Part shown: in pieces, positions 14,849-21,292 of the stretch
How positions within the stretch are numbered: position 1 is the first letter of the stretch
Layout of the letters: each line of letters begins with the position of its first letter
DNA from: CAZUXY01 sp964624235
GTDB lineage: Bacteria; Spirochaetota; UBA4802; UBA5368
Assembly (NCBI GenBank): GCA_964624235.1
Contig: CAZUXY010000069.1
Location: 1 to 21,292 of the forward strand
DNA length: 21,292 nt
Reading direction: 5' to 3'
Notes under the pieces: model-generated
The model's input: only the letters and a program-made list of their open reading frames with translations
What the model was told of the DNA's origin: nothing
Databases searched by the model: none
Translations under genes and position numbers: made by a program

Positions 14849-15874
14849 ATGATATTCAGCTCTATATACGGAATGTTTTCCAATGATATGGGTATAGATC
14901 TGGGCACCGCGAATACTCTGGTCCATGTAAAAGGTCAGGGGATAGTATTGAGCGAACCGTCCGTTGTCGCAGTCCAGAGCGGTACCGGCAAGGTTCTGGC
15001 GGTAGGACATGAAGCGAAGAGAATGCTGGGAAGAACCCCGGGCGATATAGTCGCTATTCGACCCATGAAGGATGGTGTCATTGCGGACTTTGAGACCGTA
15101 GAGAAGATGATACGGTACTTTATCACCAAGGTGCACAAAAGGAAGACGCTGGTGCGCCCACGTGTGGTCATCGGAGTTCCTTCGGGTATCACCGAGGTAG
15201 AGAAAAGGGCGGTAAGAGAATCAGCCGAGCAGGCCGGCGCGAGGGAGATATTCCTCATTGAAGAGGCGCTGGCGGCCGCGATCGGCGCAAATATACCGAT
15301 CCATGAGCCGGCGGGTCACATGATCGTGGATATCGGCGGAGGCACCACGGAGATAGCGGTCATTTCGCTTGGAGGTATGGTTATCGCTGATTCAGTCAGG
15401 GTGGCCGGGGACGAGTTTGATGAGGCGATCATCAAATACATGAGAACACAGTATAACCTGGTGATAGGGGAAAGAATGGCGGAAGAGGTCAAGTTCAGGC
15501 TTGGGAACGCCTTTCCGGAAAAGAAGTCGGAGTCCATGGAGTTGAAAGGACGGGATGCCATATCCGGATTGCCCCGTACCCTCGAGATCGATACCTCGGA
15601 AATCCGTAAAGCACTGAAAGAACCGGTCGACCAGATACTCGATGCGATCAAAAGGATACTGGAAAAAACCCCGCCCGAACTTGCCGCGGATATCGTGGAG
15701 CGCGGGATAGTGATGACGGGCGGGGGTTCCCTTTTGAAGGGGCTGGACAAATACATAAGCAAGGAAACCGGCGTCCCGGTGATCCGTGCGGAAAACCCCC
15801 TGACCTGTGTGGTGCTCGGTGCCGGTAAATTTTTGGAAGAGCTTAAGAATCTCTACAGGGCCAACCTCAAATAA
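14849..15874 (+). CDS. mreB: Rod shape-determining actin-like protein MreB
   Basis: MreB polymerises into membrane-bound antiparallel filaments that orient the elongation machinery and set rod width. The 341-residue length is normal. Actin-fold ATP-binding motifs are present: phosphate 1 loop IDLGTANTLV, phosphate 2 loop VDIGGGTTEIAVIS, adenosine motif VMTGGGSLL, and the conserved GVPSGITEVEKRAV and MKDGVIADFE. The start MIFSSIYGMFSNDMGIDLG has a short hydrophobic N-terminal segment that can act as membrane anchor. AAGGAG at 14837-14842 is 6 bases upstream of the ATG. It is the first gene of mreB-mreC-mreD-mrdA-rodA; mreC begins 50 bases after its stop. The wording of the protein looks spirochaete-like to me, from memory. 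Confidence 0.98.
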   Translation: MIFSSIYGMFSNDMGIDLGTANTLVHVKGQGIVLSEPSVVAVQSGTGKVLAVGHEAKRMLGRTPGDIVAIRPMKDGVIADFETVEKMIRYFITKVHKRKTLVRPRVVIGVPSGITEVEKRAVRESAEQAGAREIFLIEEALAAAIGANIPIHEPAGHMIVDIGGGTTEIAVISLGGMVIADSVRVAGDEFDEAIIKYMRTQYNLVIGERMAEEVKFRLGNAFPEKKSESMELKGRDAISGLPRTLEIDTSEIRKALKEPVDQILDAIKRILEKTPPELAADIVERGIVMTGGGSLLKGLDKYISKETGVPVIRAENPLTCVVLGAGKFLEELKNLYRANLK

Positions 15875-15924
15875 TCTCAGTGGTTACCCTGTTTAATTAA
15901 ATATAACTGAATGATGTTACGAAA

Positions 15925-16791
15925 TTGGAATTCTTTTTTAAACATAAATCCATAATACTGTTCATTGTTTTTTCCCTTTTCTGCGTTATTTCTCTTTCCG
16001 TTCAATCGTCTTCCTTTACCCTTTCCGTCGAGGGAGTGGGAAATATGATCATCATGCCTTTCCAGAAAGGTTACCACAGCGTACAGAGAGGGGTGCACAT
16101 GCTCTGGGCGGGTTTTACCGAACTCAGCGATGTGCGCGAGGAACTTAAAAAAACACGCGAAAAGCTCCAGCGCTACGAGGGCCTTGCCGAGGAGTTGACG
16201 GAAATCCAGAAAGAGAACGAACGGTTGAGGAATATGCTGAACCTGCATCAGAGGGTCCTCTTCGAATCGGTTTCCGCGAATATAATTTCCAAGGATCCGG
16301 ATAACTGGTTTCGTACGATAATAATCAACCGGGGAACGGTGGACGGAATCAAAACAAACATGCCGGTGATCGCTTTCAACGGCGAAGAAAAGGCCGTTGT
16401 CGGAAAGATTATAGAGGCCAGGCGCAATGTATCGCAGGTAATGCCGATCATTGCAATGGATATACGGCTTGGCGTTATGTTCCAGGATAGCCGTTTCCCG
16501 GGTCTGTTGACCGGTTACTCTTCGAGTTCCGAATTTGCACTCATGGATTATATCAGTAAATCGGCCCCGATCAAGTTCGGCGACCTTGTGGTGACCTCCG
16601 GGCAGGGGGGAGTGTTCCCGCAGGGTTTGCTGGTGGGTAAAGTGGTGAAGTCGTTCATGACCGAATACAGCCCCTATCAAAAAGCGTTGCTGAAACCCAT
16701 AATCGACTTCAATAAGATACAGGAAGTATACGTGATAAAAAAAGAGATCGACAAGGAATTGATGGAATTGCTTAGAAACGAGGAACAATGA
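15925..16791 (+). CDS. mreC: Rod shape-determining protein MreC
   Basis: MreC is a single-pass inner-membrane protein whose periplasmic part activates the PBP2-RodA wall synthase. The 288 residues show a short cytoplasmic N-terminus, a membrane helix (about 8-25), a coiled coil (about 65-105, LSDVREELKKTREKLQRYEGLAEELTE onward) and the double beta-barrel domain with the family motifs INRGTVDGIKTNMPV and VVTSGQGGVFPQGLLVGKV. The frame opens at a TTG (15925) with no clear ribosome-binding site; in-frame sequence upstream runs into TAA at 15904 and has no ATG or GTG, so TTG is the only reasonable start and may be translated by coupling or poorly. Its last codons overlap mreD by four bases. Confidence 0.95.
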   Translation: MEFFFKHKSIILFIVFSLFCVISLSVQSSSFTLSVEGVGNMIIMPFQKGYHSVQRGVHMLWAGFTELSDVREELKKTREKLQRYEGLAEELTEIQKENERLRNMLNLHQRVLFESVSANIISKDPDNWFRTIIINRGTVDGIKTNMPVIAFNGEEKAVVGKIIEARRNVSQVMPIIAMDIRLGVMFQDSRFPGLLTGYSSSSEFALMDYISKSAPIKFGDLVVTSGQGGVFPQGLLVGKVVKSFMTEYSPYQKALLKPIIDFNKIQEVYVIKKEIDKELMELLRNEEQ

Positions 16792-17288
16792 TATTCAAGT
16801 ATATTGTCATCGGTGCCCTTATCATCGCATCCCTTATCATCCAGGGCCACTCGTCTTTCGACGTGTTGAGAATTGCCGGCGTTAAACCGGACCTCCTGTT
16901 CATCACTATCGCGTATTGTTCGTACAGTTTCGGATCATTCTACGGCATTATGACGGGATTCATCGGCGGCCTCTTACATGACGCGGTTTCTAATTCGCCT
17001 CTGGGACTTCTGACGTTTCCGAAACTGATGCTGGGATTTCTAATAGGCTTTTTCGGTCGTACCGTATTCAGGCCAAATATACTGACAATCGCCGTTCTGG
17101 TTTTTGCCGCTACATTTGTTAAGGGAATAGCTACACTGTTCCTCAGTTATATTTTTCATGATGCTTCCGTTTCACAGGTGATCAGCATTATTTTCCCCGA
17201 ATCATTCTATAATGCCCTCCTCGCACCCCCGCTTTTCTATCTTTTTGACAAAATTTTTGAGAAGGAATTATCGAGGGAGGAGCGGTAG
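16788..17288 (+). CDS. mreD: Rod shape-determining protein MreD
   Basis: MreD is a small multi-pass membrane protein that works with MreC in the elongasome and modulates PBP2-RodA activity. The 166-residue protein is mostly hydrophobic with about five membrane helices and the family pattern of KPDLLFITIAYCSYSFGSFYG followed by GFIGGLLHDAVSNSPLGL. Length matches the family. ATG 16788 overlaps the mreC stop (ATGA), which indicates translational coupling. The PBP2 gene follows after three bases. Confidence 0.95.
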   Translation: MIFKYIVIGALIIASLIIQGHSSFDVLRIAGVKPDLLFITIAYCSYSFGSFYGIMTGFIGGLLHDAVSNSPLGLLTFPKLMLGFLIGFFGRTVFRPNILTIAVLVFAATFVKGIATLFLSYIFHDASVSQVISIIFPESFYNALLAPPLFYLFDKIFEKELSREER

Positions 17289-17291
17289 AAA

Positions 17292-19133
17292 ATGGAACAT
17301 ACATCCTACAGGACCAGAATGTTGGAAGCATTCCGGTACAGGATGTATTTTTTTCTGGGAGCGGTGTCTTTTGTTTTCGCCATTCTGGTGTTCCAGTTGA
17401 TGAACCTTCAGATCATCCAGGGGGACGTCTACAGGCAGCGTTCAAAAATGAACATGGAAAACTATATTCCAATCCCGGCATCAAGGGGGGAAATCTATGA
17501 CAGAAATTTCAAAACAGGCGTAAAAAATCAGGTTATCGTCTCAAACAGACCTTCATTCAATATAACAACCGTACCGGCTTCTTTTAAGGACAAGAAAGAG
17601 ATCAGCACCGTGCTGAAGCCTCTGTGTCGTCTGCTGAAGGTTTCTTATGATGATATAATCAACGAGATAAACGGCAAGAATCCGTGGGAGAGGATCGTCA
17701 TCAAGGAAGATGTTGGATTCGATACCATCGTCGTAATCGCGTCCAATCAACATTTATTCAGGTACATCGACTGGGAAGACGCTCCTGTGAGGGTCTATAA
17801 CTTCGGTAACATGTTTTCACACGCGGTTGGCTATATCGGGAGCATTAGTCCTGAAGAGTACAAGCGGCTTAAAGCGGCGGGTTATCGTCATTATCAGAAA
17901 ATCGGCAAATCGGGACTTGAAAAGGAATATGACAGCCTGCTGCGCGGGGTTGACGGGTACTACAGGAGAATAGTGGATGTTCGTAACCGTACCGAAGGAG
18001 AGGAAATAGGTCTGAGGCCCATCGCCGGGAGCAATCTGATTTTAACTATTGATTTTGAACTGCAGAAGGCCGCCTTTGAAGCCATGAAAGATTTGAAGGG
18101 CGCTGCCGTGGTCATCAAACCCGCAACCGGTGAAGTGCTTGCCCTTGTGAGCAAGCCGGACTTCGATCCCAACCAGATTATTTCAAGAAACAACGCGAAA
18201 ACGATTGAAGAGCTCAGTAGCGATAAAAACCGACCGTTTCTGAACAGGGCGATACAGGCCAAGTATCCTCCGGCGTCCACATTCAAACTGGTAACCGCGA
18301 TTTCCGCACTTGAAGAGGACAGGTGGAACCCATCCTGGACCAATTACTGCCCGGGTAAGTTTACGCTTAAAGGTTACGTGGACAGGGATTTTTATTGTTA
18401 TGCTACTCACGGCAATGTCGATATGTACTGGGCCATCGCAAAGTCATGCAGCGTGTATTTCTATCAGGTGGGTTATAAAATAGGTCCCACCATAATGTTG
18501 AAGTATGCAGACTATCTCGGTCTGTCTGAAAAGACGGGAATAGATCTGCCGGGTGAAATACCCGGATTTCTACCTTCCAAAAAATGGAAATTGAAGACCT
18601 TTGGACAACAGTGGTTCGACGGCGATACCGTGAACATGGCCATTGGCCAGGGTTTCCTCAGTGTTACACTGATCGAAATGGCCAACCTTATTGCAGGAGT
18701 GGTAAACAACGGCGTTATCGTCAGGCCGCATGTAGTACGACAGATCCTCTCTCTGGACAATAAAAAGATCATCAGAAATTTCGAACCTGAGAAAATGAAA
18801 GAGATCCCTCTTTCCGGCCGGACCACTAATACCCTGAAGCAGGGAATGAGGATGTCGGTTACCAGCGGCACGTCGGGGCGACTGGGATATCTTAAAATTC
18901 CGATTGTAGGGAAAACGGGAACGGCGCAAACCAGGTCCAGGCGTAAAGAAGACTACTCTCAGCATGCATGGTTTGTAGGTTTTGCGCCTTTTGAAGCACC
19001 CGCCGAGGATGCCGTGGTGGTTGCCGTTATAGTGGAGTATGGAGTTGCCGGTGCGGTTGCCGCCGTGCCGGTGGCGGAAAAGGTGTTCGCAAAATTAATT
19101 TCCCTTGGTTACTTCAATGCTGAGAAAAGGTGA
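17292..19133 (+). CDS. mrdA: Penicillin-binding protein 2 (elongation transpeptidase)
   Basis: PBP2 cross-links peptidoglycan during cell elongation, in complex with RodA. The 613-residue protein has one N-terminal membrane helix (about 18-40), a class B dimerisation domain (PASRGEIYDRNFK through GKSGLEKEYDSLLRGVDG) and a transpeptidase domain. Catalytic motifs are S329-T-F-K332 with the acyl-accepting serine, S385-C-S387, and K541-T-G543 (GKTGTAQ). The middle motif is normally SxD or SxN in this family (for example SCD), so Ser at the third position is unusual. The following DYSQHAWFVGFAP matches the family. ATG 17292 follows GGGAGGAG near 17275-17282. The stop overlaps the start of rodA. 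Beta-lactams of the mecillinam type act on this class of protein. Confidence 0.97.
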   Translation: MEHTSYRTRMLEAFRYRMYFFLGAVSFVFAILVFQLMNLQIIQGDVYRQRSKMNMENYIPIPASRGEIYDRNFKTGVKNQVIVSNRPSFNITTVPASFKDKKEISTVLKPLCRLLKVSYDDIINEINGKNPWERIVIKEDVGFDTIVVIASNQHLFRYIDWEDAPVRVYNFGNMFSHAVGYIGSISPEEYKRLKAAGYRHYQKIGKSGLEKEYDSLLRGVDGYYRRIVDVRNRTEGEEIGLRPIAGSNLILTIDFELQKAAFEAMKDLKGAAVVIKPATGEVLALVSKPDFDPNQIISRNNAKTIEELSSDKNRPFLNRAIQAKYPPASTFKLVTAISALEEDRWNPSWTNYCPGKFTLKGYVDRDFYCYATHGNVDMYWAIAKSCSVYFYQVGYKIGPTIMLKYADYLGLSEKTGIDLPGEIPGFLPSKKWKLKTFGQQWFDGDTVNMAIGQGFLSVTLIEMANLIAGVVNNGVIVRPHVVRQILSLDNKKIIRNFEPEKMKEIPLSGRTTNTLKQGMRMSVTSGTSGRLGYLKIPIVGKTGTAQTRSRRKEDYSQHAWFVGFAPFEAPAEDAVVVAVIVEYGVAGAVAAVPVAEKVFAKLISLGYFNAEKR

Positions 19134-20433
19134 GATTTACAAAATCGATTATATCCTTGTTCTGGCGGTCATTTTGACGGTTTTTATAGGGATACTCATG
19201 ATCTACAGCGCGGGTTTCGATCCCATTGAAAAAGTCAACAATGGCCTGTATAAAAAACAGATAATATGGTTTCTTTGCGGATTCGCTCTGATGATCGCAC
19301 TGACTTTCCTGAATTACAAACAATTAGGCGATTATTCGCTCTATATTTACGGTTTCTTTATCTTCCTGCTGCTGCTTACCCTTGTAGTGGGAAAGCCGGT
19401 TAGAAATACCAGGGCATGGTTGAATCTGGGCGCATTCTCCCTGCAGCCGTCCGAATTCATGAAACTGGGGGTCATAATACTGGTTTCCAAGTATCTGGAG
19501 TTGAGGGAAAGAGAGATCAGGGATTTCAAGGAACTGCTGGTTCCCGGGGTGATCACCTTCGTGCCGGTATTCCTGATACTTATGCAGCCTGATTTCGGTA
19601 CGGCAATGATATATGTCCCTCTGCTATTTACCCTGCTTTTTGTCGGTGGTGCCGACGTATCTTATCTGCTGTCCATTATCGGGATCGCCGTTATTGCGCT
19701 GCTGGTTCCCATGATAGTAACATACCGGGAATGGATAGGCGCCGAAGGCTCCAATTTTATTCTGGATTTTTTCAAGGATTATAATCTTTTACTGCTGGTA
19801 TCAGGCATACTGCTGCTCATTGCCGTCATTGGCAGGGTGCTCTATTTCTTTTTTCTGAAAAAGTATCTCAGGCGCATATATATTCCGGCAATGGTGGGAT
19901 CGATGGGGTTGTTCTTTTCGGTTATAATCTCGCGGTTCCTGAAGGATTACCAGAAAAAAAGAATACTGGTATTTCTAAATCCCGATCTCGACCCTCATGG
20001 TTCCGGTTATAACATTATACAGTCCAAAATAGCCATCGGATCGGGAGGTTTTCTCGGCAAGGGTTTTCTGAACGGTTCGCAGTCACAACTGGGGTTTCTC
20101 CCTGAGAAATCGTCGGATTTCATTTTTTCAGTTGTGGCGGAAGAGTGGGGCTTTCTGGGGGCCCTGCTGCTGTTGGCCCTGATGGGGATTATAGTGTTCA
20201 GGGCGATTCAGATTTCCCTTGACTCAAAAGACAAGTTTGGTTCTTTGCTGGCGACCGGTATTGCCGGGTTGTTTTTCTTTCATATCCTGATCAACATCGG
20301 TATGGTACTGGGGATCATGCCGGTAACGGGAATCCCTCTGTGTTTTGTGTCCCACGGTGGTTCAAACCTGATTACTTCCATGATCTGCGTCGGCATTCTT
20401 ATCAACATTCGCATGCGAAAGTTCATTTACTGA
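19117..20433 (+). CDS. rodA: Peptidoglycan glycosyltransferase RodA (SEDS family)
   Basis: RodA polymerises lipid II into glycan strands for the lateral wall, paired with PBP2. The 438-residue polytopic protein has about ten membrane helices and the SEDS signatures: ARAWLNLGAFSLQPSEFMKLG-type segment (here NTRAWLNLG...SLQPSEFMK), QPDFGTAMIY, NPDLDPHGSGYNIIQSKIAIGSGG with D292 corresponding to the catalytic aspartate, GFLPEKSSDFIFSVVAEEWGF, and the C-terminal GIPLCFVSHGGSNL. A stretch near 206-260 between these motifs adds helices, as in several longer RodA proteins. ATG 19117 overlaps the mrdA stop by 17 bases and has no good ribosome-binding site, so coupling is likely; the TTG at 19105 is rejected. 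It ends the elongation operon. Confidence 0.96.
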   Translation: MLRKGEIYKIDYILVLAVILTVFIGILMIYSAGFDPIEKVNNGLYKKQIIWFLCGFALMIALTFLNYKQLGDYSLYIYGFFIFLLLLTLVVGKPVRNTRAWLNLGAFSLQPSEFMKLGVIILVSKYLELREREIRDFKELLVPGVITFVPVFLILMQPDFGTAMIYVPLLFTLLFVGGADVSYLLSIIGIAVIALLVPMIVTYREWIGAEGSNFILDFFKDYNLLLLVSGILLLIAVIGRVLYFFFLKKYLRRIYIPAMVGSMGLFFSVIISRFLKDYQKKRILVFLNPDLDPHGSGYNIIQSKIAIGSGGFLGKGFLNGSQSQLGFLPEKSSDFIFSVVAEEWGFLGALLLLALMGIIVFRAIQISLDSKDKFGSLLATGIAGLFFFHILINIGMVLGIMPVTGIPLCFVSHGGSNLITSMICVGILINIRMRKFIY

Positions 20434-20473
20434 GCCGTCCCCCAGGCAGCAGCAGGCAGTACCCGCTTGAAAT

Positions 20474-20492
20474 ACAGCTTTTCGCTGTTTTT
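20474..20492 (+). terminator. Weak intrinsic terminator after rodA
   Basis: ACAGC (20474-20478) pairs with GCTGT (20484-20488) around the loop TTTTC, followed by T to 20492. The stem is only 5 bp, so strength is doubtful, but the position 40 bases after the rodA stop fits the operon end. Confidence 0.4.
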
Positions 20493-20667
20493 CCTCCTGC
20501 CACTACTGGACAATGATAGTATGTGCCCTCTATTTATTCATCATTGTTGACTCCTATGGAGGCATGCTACCGGAGTAAAAAATGATTGAAAAATGCTGAA
20601 ATACATGCACATACTTTAATTGAATCGCTCCATAATATGAGTTCCCAGATGCCCCGGGACCTATAAT

Positions 20668-21126
20668 ATGACAATCCGAATTCTACTCCTGCTGCTGCAA
20701 ATCTCTTTTACCATACATATCTATTTTATTATACAGTATGTATTAAAAAAAGAAGGTCGATATCTCCGGGGGTTTATAAATACCGCCATAATTAATATCC
20801 TGCTGGCCGGTACGCTGACTTTCGTAATACTCTATAAACCGGAACTCGCCAGAAAGATAAACTTAAAACTCCTTTTCTGGATAATGTCGGGATTCGTCAT
20901 GATGACTATGCTGTTTGTAAAAATCATGATTTTTCGCAACATGTACCGCCGAGCTAAAGACCCTGCCAATTTCCATTATAACTTTTTCGGGAAAAAGGTG
21001 CTCCATTCCAGGGTGGTGCTCGTAGAAGAGATTTACGTATTCCTGTTTACCATCCCCTTCTTTTTATTCTCAGGGGCCTATTTTGTCGCACGGCTCTTCA
21101 ATCTTATACTTTACAAGCATTTTTAA
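20668..21126 (+). CDS. Small integral membrane protein of unknown function
   Basis: I do not recognise this 152-residue protein. It has about four membrane helices, near 5-25, 38-58, 68-86 and 120-145, with a positively charged loop (FRNMYRRAKDPANFHYNFFGKK) between the third and fourth that should lie in the cytoplasm. No catalytic or transport motif is visible. The ATG at 20668 lacks a clear ribosome-binding site and is abutted by TATAAT at 20662-20667. It lies 234 bases after rodA, past a weak terminator, on the same strand, so it may or may not share the elongation transcript. The gap before it holds nothing else I can name. Confidence 0.7.
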   Translation: MTIRILLLLLQISFTIHIYFIIQYVLKKEGRYLRGFINTAIINILLAGTLTFVILYKPELARKINLKLLFWIMSGFVMMTMLFVKIMIFRNMYRRAKDPANFHYNFFGKKVLHSRVVLVEEIYVFLFTIPFFLFSGAYFVARLFNLILYKHF

Positions 21127-21292
21127 CCTGTAGCCGTTCCGGTGATCGAACCTTTAGCCGGTCTGGAGGACAATAGTGGAACAATAAAAGTCGAGATATG
21201 AAATATTTGTGGATTTTTTTCTTTAAGACAATTTATATTGTATATGTATATTGTTTTTACGCATTACAAATGGGAGCATGTCGTGTATAGCT

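Noticed and set aside
20662..20667. TATAAT abutting the ATG at 20668 as a promoter
   Set aside because: Transcription would begin after the start codon, and no -35 box is visible at the right spacing.
1..21292. CRISPR arrays, insertion sequences, prophage, tRNA or rRNA genes
   Set aside because: No spaced repeats, transposase or integrase sequences, or recognisable structural RNA were found on either strand.

Overview
The window reads as ordinary chromosome of a rod-shaped, Gram-negative-type bacterium with intermediate GC. It has a complete mreB-mreC-mreD-mrdA-rodA cell-elongation operon, a hybrid sensor kinase, an HD-GYP c-di-GMP phosphodiesterase and a clostridial-type 2[4Fe-4S] ferredoxin; the ferredoxin hints at anaerobic metabolism. 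From memory, the MreB N-terminus and overall wording look most like leptospiral or other spirochaete MreB, so Spirochaetota is my best guess, unproven. I see no rRNA, tRNA, CRISPR array, insertion sequence or phage gene.

Layout: (1) <1-1946, the 3' part of a PAS-PAS-HisKA-HATPase-REC hybrid kinase. (2) 2078-4270, a self-contained unit: sigma70-like promoter, a TetR/FadR-like palindrome over the transcription start, a tandem SCP2-like protein, a class III aminotransferase and a strong terminator. (3) 4358-5853, a promoter and a tail-anchored protein of unknown function. (4) 5947-6154, a ferredoxin with its own terminator. (5) 6181-8639, a secreted protein of unknown function and glmS, whose first codons are frameshifted away from the rest of the gene. 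(6) 8692-9930 on the minus strand, an HD-GYP protein convergent with glmS. (7) 9931-10343, an AT-rich gap. (8) 10344-12429, a VOC protein, a KDPG/KHG aldolase and an RlmK-like RNA methyltransferase. (9) 12538-14275, a membrane-anchored PH-like protein and a membrane-anchored TPR protein, nearly abutting. (10) 14276-14848, a 573-base leader with regulatory-looking palindromes. (11) 14849-20433, the mre/mrd/rodA operon. (12) 20668-21126, a four-helix membrane protein.

How genes connect: GlmS makes glucosamine-6-phosphate for peptidoglycan and lipopolysaccharide, and the mre operon organises and carries out lateral wall synthesis (MreB filament, MreC/MreD scaffold, RodA glycosyltransferase, PBP2 transpeptidase). 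The SCP2/aminotransferase unit appears to be separately regulated and may concern lipid or acyl ligands. I found no clearly new multi-gene system. The points most worth checking are the glmS 5' frameshift, the operator-controlled SCP2/aminotransferase pair, the tail-anchored 473-residue protein, and the PH-like/TPR membrane pair just upstream of the elongation operon.
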